From UBA1181 sp963648205 (GTDB taxonomy: Bacteria; Bacteroidota; Bacteroidia; Bacteroidales; Paludibacteraceae), in NCBI GenBank assembly GCA_963648205.1, contig CAVJCT010000024.1:1-18219 (forward strand): 18,219 nt of DNA, given 5' to 3'. Within the stretch, counting starts at the first letter, position 1. Each line of letters begins with the position of its first letter. The notes under the pieces are model-generated. The model ran no database searches and had not been told where the DNA came from. It worked only from the letters and a program-made list of their open reading frames with translations. Below, in pieces: positions 15,851 to 18,219 of the stretch. The translations under genes were made by a program, and so were the position numbers.

Positions 15851-17035
15851 TTATTCTCCGTCTTTATTCTCGTTTCCTGTCTCCTTACACTTAATCTCAA
15901 CCTGGTCAACCCACAACTCACTGCCTACTGCTCCCGTGAAATTGTCTCCATTTCGACTCGATGTGAACACAATCGCAAAGTTGTAACCATATTTCTTCAA
16001 TCGATCGGCATCCACCGTCTTTCCATTCATCTGTGTCATTGGGAATGAGAAACGTGTCCACTCATCCGTCGATTTTCTGTCTTCATCTGCCACCTGACCA
16101 TACAACACCAAGAACTCACTATTCAACGAGTTTGTACCATCCAACATCACTGTATTTCCTTCAGAATCAGTGTTTTCATACAAAATAGCATAGATGTTGT
16201 AATCGTCCACTCCATCAATCGGCTTATACTTGCCATCGCGCATCTGCGAACCTGATTTATACTTATAATATCCCACAATTGAATCTGGTTCATGCGTGAA
16301 GATAACGCCAAATCGGGTCGCTGTCAATGGTGAACGCAACGCTTGCTGCACATCAAACGAACCCAAGAACAGGTTTCCAGCAGCTATTGGCATTCCTGCC
16401 GCCTTACCAAAACTTCCTGCATAACGAGTCGTCAGTTTAACACCTCTATTGTCGTATCCATCCTCTACAGATACCGTCGGATAATCCTCTGGTCCTGCAC
16501 TGGCAGCCGCCAAACAGAATCCTGGATTTCCTGAACTCCACCACGACATAACGTCCACACTATCAACCACTTCATAGAAAATATGATACTGATTCTTAGT
16601 GTTCAACATGTACTTTTCAAAGTCCAAATGCAAAGGAAACTCCATCACCGTAGAATAGCCCACATTGTACTTGCGCGACCACAAACCGTTCTCCGATGTT
16701 ACAGTGTAGGTAACCAATTTATTGTCTGAGAAATCATGTACCGAACCGCTCGCCGGACTTATCGTCGCACCATCTGTCAAGATGAAACGCGGCGCTAACT
16801 TCGTCATATCACAATCTGGCGTTACATAAATTGTGATATTATTCGTGATACTCGTGATGTCCATCAGCGTATCCGACTTGGTTATCAAATACTTATAATC
16901 ATCCGTCAACACACATTGCAAAATGTCTGCCTCTGAATTTTGTGGCTCATCTTGAATACATCCCTGCATGAACAACGGAAATGCGACTGCCACTCCACAA
17001 ACTACAGCCTTTCTTAGCTGCTCTATTATCTTCAT
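15851..17035 (-). CDS. PCMD-domain surface lipoprotein
   Basis: A 394-residue lipoprotein. The signal peptide ends in FMQGC, with Cys26 as the lipid-bearing residue. The acidic IQDEP right after it resembles the Bacteroidota lipoprotein export signal that places lipoproteins on the cell surface. Residues about 35-125 form an Ig-like N-terminal module (ATISPASGSVHDFSDN, then YTVTSENG), common in front of glycan-related domains. Residues about 133-390 match the PCMD (putative carbohydrate metabolism) domain: FPLHLDFEKY at the start, ASAGPEDYP and NRGVKLTTRYAG in the middle, LWVDQVEIKC at the end. The domain is thought to bind carbohydrate, but no activity is firmly known. First gene of a two-gene operon with the outer-membrane barrel, under the promoter at 17072-17108. 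Confidence 0.87.
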   Translation of the reverse strand: MKIIEQLRKAVVCGVAVAFPLFMQGCIQDEPQNSEADILQCVLTDDYKYLITKSDTLMDITSITNNITIYVTPDCDMTKLAPRFILTDGATISPASGSVHDFSDNKLVTYTVTSENGLWSRKYNVGYSTVMEFPLHLDFEKYMLNTKNQYHIFYEVVDSVDVMSWWSSGNPGFCLAAASAGPEDYPTVSVEDGYDNRGVKLTTRYAGSFGKAAGMPIAAGNLFLGSFDVQQALRSPLTATRFGVIFTHEPDSIVGYYKYKSGSQMRDGKYKPIDGVDDYNIYAILYENTDSEGNTVMLDGTNSLNSEFLVLYGQVADEDRKSTDEWTRFSFPMTQMNGKTVDADRLKKYGYNFAIVFTSSRNGDNFTGAVGSELWVDQVEIKCKETGNENKDGE

Positions 17036-17071
17036 ATTATCGATCCTCTTAATCTTGCATTATTAATTTTG

Positions 17072-17108
17072 CAAATATACCCCTAATTAATTTAACAAAT
17101 TTAACAAA
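17072..17108 (-). promoter_or_regulatory. Promoter of PCMD lipoprotein/barrel operon
   Basis: The minus strand reads TATATTTG at 17072-17079, an exact TAnnTTTG -7 box, 36 bases from the ATG. Upstream, a 9-bp unit (TTTAACAAA on the plus strand) is tandemly duplicated at 17091-17099 and 17100-17108. This gives two TTTG -33 candidates, 16 and 25 bases from the -7 box, neither at the ideal distance of about 19-21. The short leader leaves little room for other control. Confidence 0.65.
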
Positions 17109-17147
17109 TCACATTTTTTTGACTCCGATCGATTGTTTTATTTTATC

Positions 17148-17969
17148 TCATTTATGACGAACAAGTGCCAACGGCGTTACCGAGCCTTCGCTCCGTTCAA
17201 ACACAAACACCTTGTCAAAATTGCTGTGATAGGTGTGGGCAAGGGCTTTTTGTGCCGTCAACGGATTATAGGTACTCGACATTAAGAAACTATTTTGGAT
17301 GATGACAAGCCATTGTTCATCACACGCTGGATTATATTTTTTCAACTTACAATCCTTCGCCATCAAACGTTGCGACACACTCGAAATAGACAGAGATTTC
17401 ACTTTCGTCGCTATCGCCGCATACCACAAACTTTCGTACCAACGACCTGTCACGTTTTGAATCGAGACACTCACAATCTTCGAATGCAAAGCATGATATC
17501 CATACTTTGACGTCCGGTCCACCTTATATTTCATTCCTGTAGCCTCAGGGATATTATCCAGAACCACCTTGGCGACCTCTTCTGCCAGACCTTGTCTTAC
17601 CAACATCTGCGCTTCTTGGTCTACCATCAGCACCGTCGGACTAACCTCTTCAGAAAAAAGCACCTCGACGATTAACTTGTCCTGACACTGCGCTTCCACA
17701 ATCTTCCGCGCATCCTCCATCAACAAAACCATAAAATCCTCGTGAGCCCGCAAATTGAAAAGTTTGTCGCCTCGCTCATATTTCAACTCCGTCAACTCAA
17801 TGCCCACCAACCGACTCTTTCCGTTATTGTCACAATGCAAAAGAAAATCAGGCGACTCCGACTTCTCCAATTTTCCAATTGGAAACGACGAATAACAGGA
17901 GCGAAACATATTGATTACAGCCCACTCCTTACGATCCTTGACTTCCTGATTTCGACTAAGTGACACCAT
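17148..17969 (-). CDS. Uncharacterised protein with PD-(D/E)XK-like N-terminal pattern
   Basis: A 273-residue soluble protein of no family I can name. Near the N terminus, a helix with a glutamate (KEWAVINMF, Glu15) is followed by SPDFLL (Pro40-Asp41) and, 17 residues after that aspartate, by VGIELTEL (Glu58, Thr60). This spacing and hydrophobicity resemble the E...PD...(D/E)xK core of restriction-endonuclease-like folds, with threonine in place of the usual lysine, so catalysis is doubtful or uses a variant site. The rest is mixed alpha/beta, with no membrane segment or signal peptide. It has its own promoter (18001-18032) and sits alone, downstream of another PD-(D/E)XK-family gene. It may be a nuclease-fold accessory or defence protein; this is inference. 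Confidence 0.8.
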   Translation of the reverse strand: MVSLSRNQEVKDRKEWAVINMFRSCYSSFPIGKLEKSESPDFLLHCDNNGKSRLVGIELTELKYERGDKLFNLRAHEDFMVLLMEDARKIVEAQCQDKLIVEVLFSEEVSPTVLMVDQEAQMLVRQGLAEEVAKVVLDNIPEATGMKYKVDRTSKYGYHALHSKIVSVSIQNVTGRWYESLWYAAIATKVKSLSISSVSQRLMAKDCKLKKYNPACDEQWLVIIQNSFLMSSTYNPLTAQKALAHTYHSNFDKVFVFERSEGSVTPLALVRHK

Positions 17970-18000
17970 AGCACGATTTCTTAAGTGAAACTTCTACTCA

Positions 18001-18032
18001 CAAACTTAGCCTTTTATTTCTGACTTTGCAAC
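18001..18032 (-). promoter_or_regulatory. Promoter of the 17148-17969 gene
   Basis: The minus strand reads TAAGTTTG at 18001-18008, an exact TAnnTTTG box, with GTTG at 18029-18032 as a three-of-four -33 match (TTTG) 20 bases upstream. The spacing is normal for Bacteroidota. The box lies 31 bases from the ATG at 17969. Confidence 0.65.
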
Positions 18033-18079
18033 CTTTATTTAGGAATATCTCACCTGTAATATGTTAGTATTTTCCTCGG

Positions 18080-18219
18080 CTATTTCTCCACCTTCCACTC
18101 CCCAATCGTTCCCGTCTCCGATGAGAAACTGCACCCAATCAAGCGAATAGGGCGACCATCAGCGAGGTATTCTTTAGCATAACCTTTGTCCTTGATTTGT
18201 TGCAAAGCCTCGTCTGCCG
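18080..18219 (-). CDS. AAA-ATPase/PD-(D/E)XK nuclease-like protein (DUF1703 type), C-terminal fragment
   Basis: Only the last 45 codons are in the window, ending in TAG at 18080-18082; the gene continues past the right edge. The tail contains ALQQIKDKGYAKEYL, then GRPIRLIGCSFSSET and TIGEWKVEK. This is the characteristic C-terminal end of the widespread Bacteroidota proteins that join an N-terminal AAA-ATPase-like domain to a PD-(D/E)XK nuclease-superfamily domain. These proteins are usually 500-600 residues long and occur in many divergent copies per genome. Their biological role is unclear. The fragment is too short to judge whether the gene is intact. Confidence 0.85.
   Translation of the reverse strand, partial: ADEALQQIKDKGYAKEYLADGRPIRLIGCSFSSETGTIGEWKVEK

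Noticed and set aside
17873..17884. Perfect 12-bp palindrome TTCCAATTGGAA
   Set aside because: It lies inside the coding sequence of the 273-residue protein, well away from its promoter. A single palindrome of this size in AT-rich DNA may be chance.
1..18219. CRISPR array, tRNA/rRNA gene, insertion sequence, integrase or attachment site
   Set aside because: No regularly spaced repeats, no cloverleaf or rRNA-like segment, and no transposase or integrase motif seen in any gap or gene.

Overview
The window comes from a member of the Bacteroidota, most likely order Bacteroidales. Four signs support this: a type IX secretion system (T9SS) core protein (PorT/SprT), a giant secreted protein with a C-terminal gliding-motility-type (type B, CHU_C) T9SS sorting domain, a PCMD-type lipoprotein paired with an outer-membrane barrel, and upstream motifs matching the Bacteroidota -7 box TAnnTTTG rather than Shine-Dalgarno/sigma70 signals. 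All nine genes I accept lie on the minus strand, so transcription runs from high to low coordinates. No rRNA, tRNA, CRISPR array or insertion sequence was seen.

Right end (17148-18219): the C-terminal tail of an AAA-ATPase/PD-(D/E)XK protein (DUF1703-like) runs off the edge. It is followed by a stand-alone 273-residue protein with a PD...ExT pattern, behind a good Bacteroidota-type promoter.

Middle right (14069-17035): a PCMD lipoprotein gene and an outer-membrane beta-barrel gene, 2 bases apart, share a promoter with an exact TATATTTG box. Next comes porT, with its own -7 box and a TTG start.

Centre (6927-13778): one gene of about 6.85 kb encodes a roughly 2283-residue secreted protein. 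It has a signal peptide, N-terminal jelly-roll-like regions, a long run of cysteine-marked Ig/PKD-like repeats and the type B sorting domain. A strong terminator follows it. PorT belongs to the machinery that would export this protein.

Left third (121-6752): a four-gene operon with gaps of 69, 15 and 5 bases, ended by a 14-bp-stem terminator at 55-103. It encodes three different dynamin-like large GTPases and then a small protein with a two-helix membrane hairpin. One GTPase carries a hydrophobic membrane-paddle-like segment, the second ends in ankyrin repeats, and the third is the longest, with coiled-coil stalks. This is the most interesting part of the window. It looks like a multi-dynamin membrane-remodelling machine, possibly a defence system analogous to Eleos/LeoA-LeoBC. 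Its upstream region holds a run of nine G (coding sense) next to a three-half-site TTTAACAT array, which suggests switchable or regulated expression. The functional reading is inference; the gene layout and motifs are visible in the sequence.
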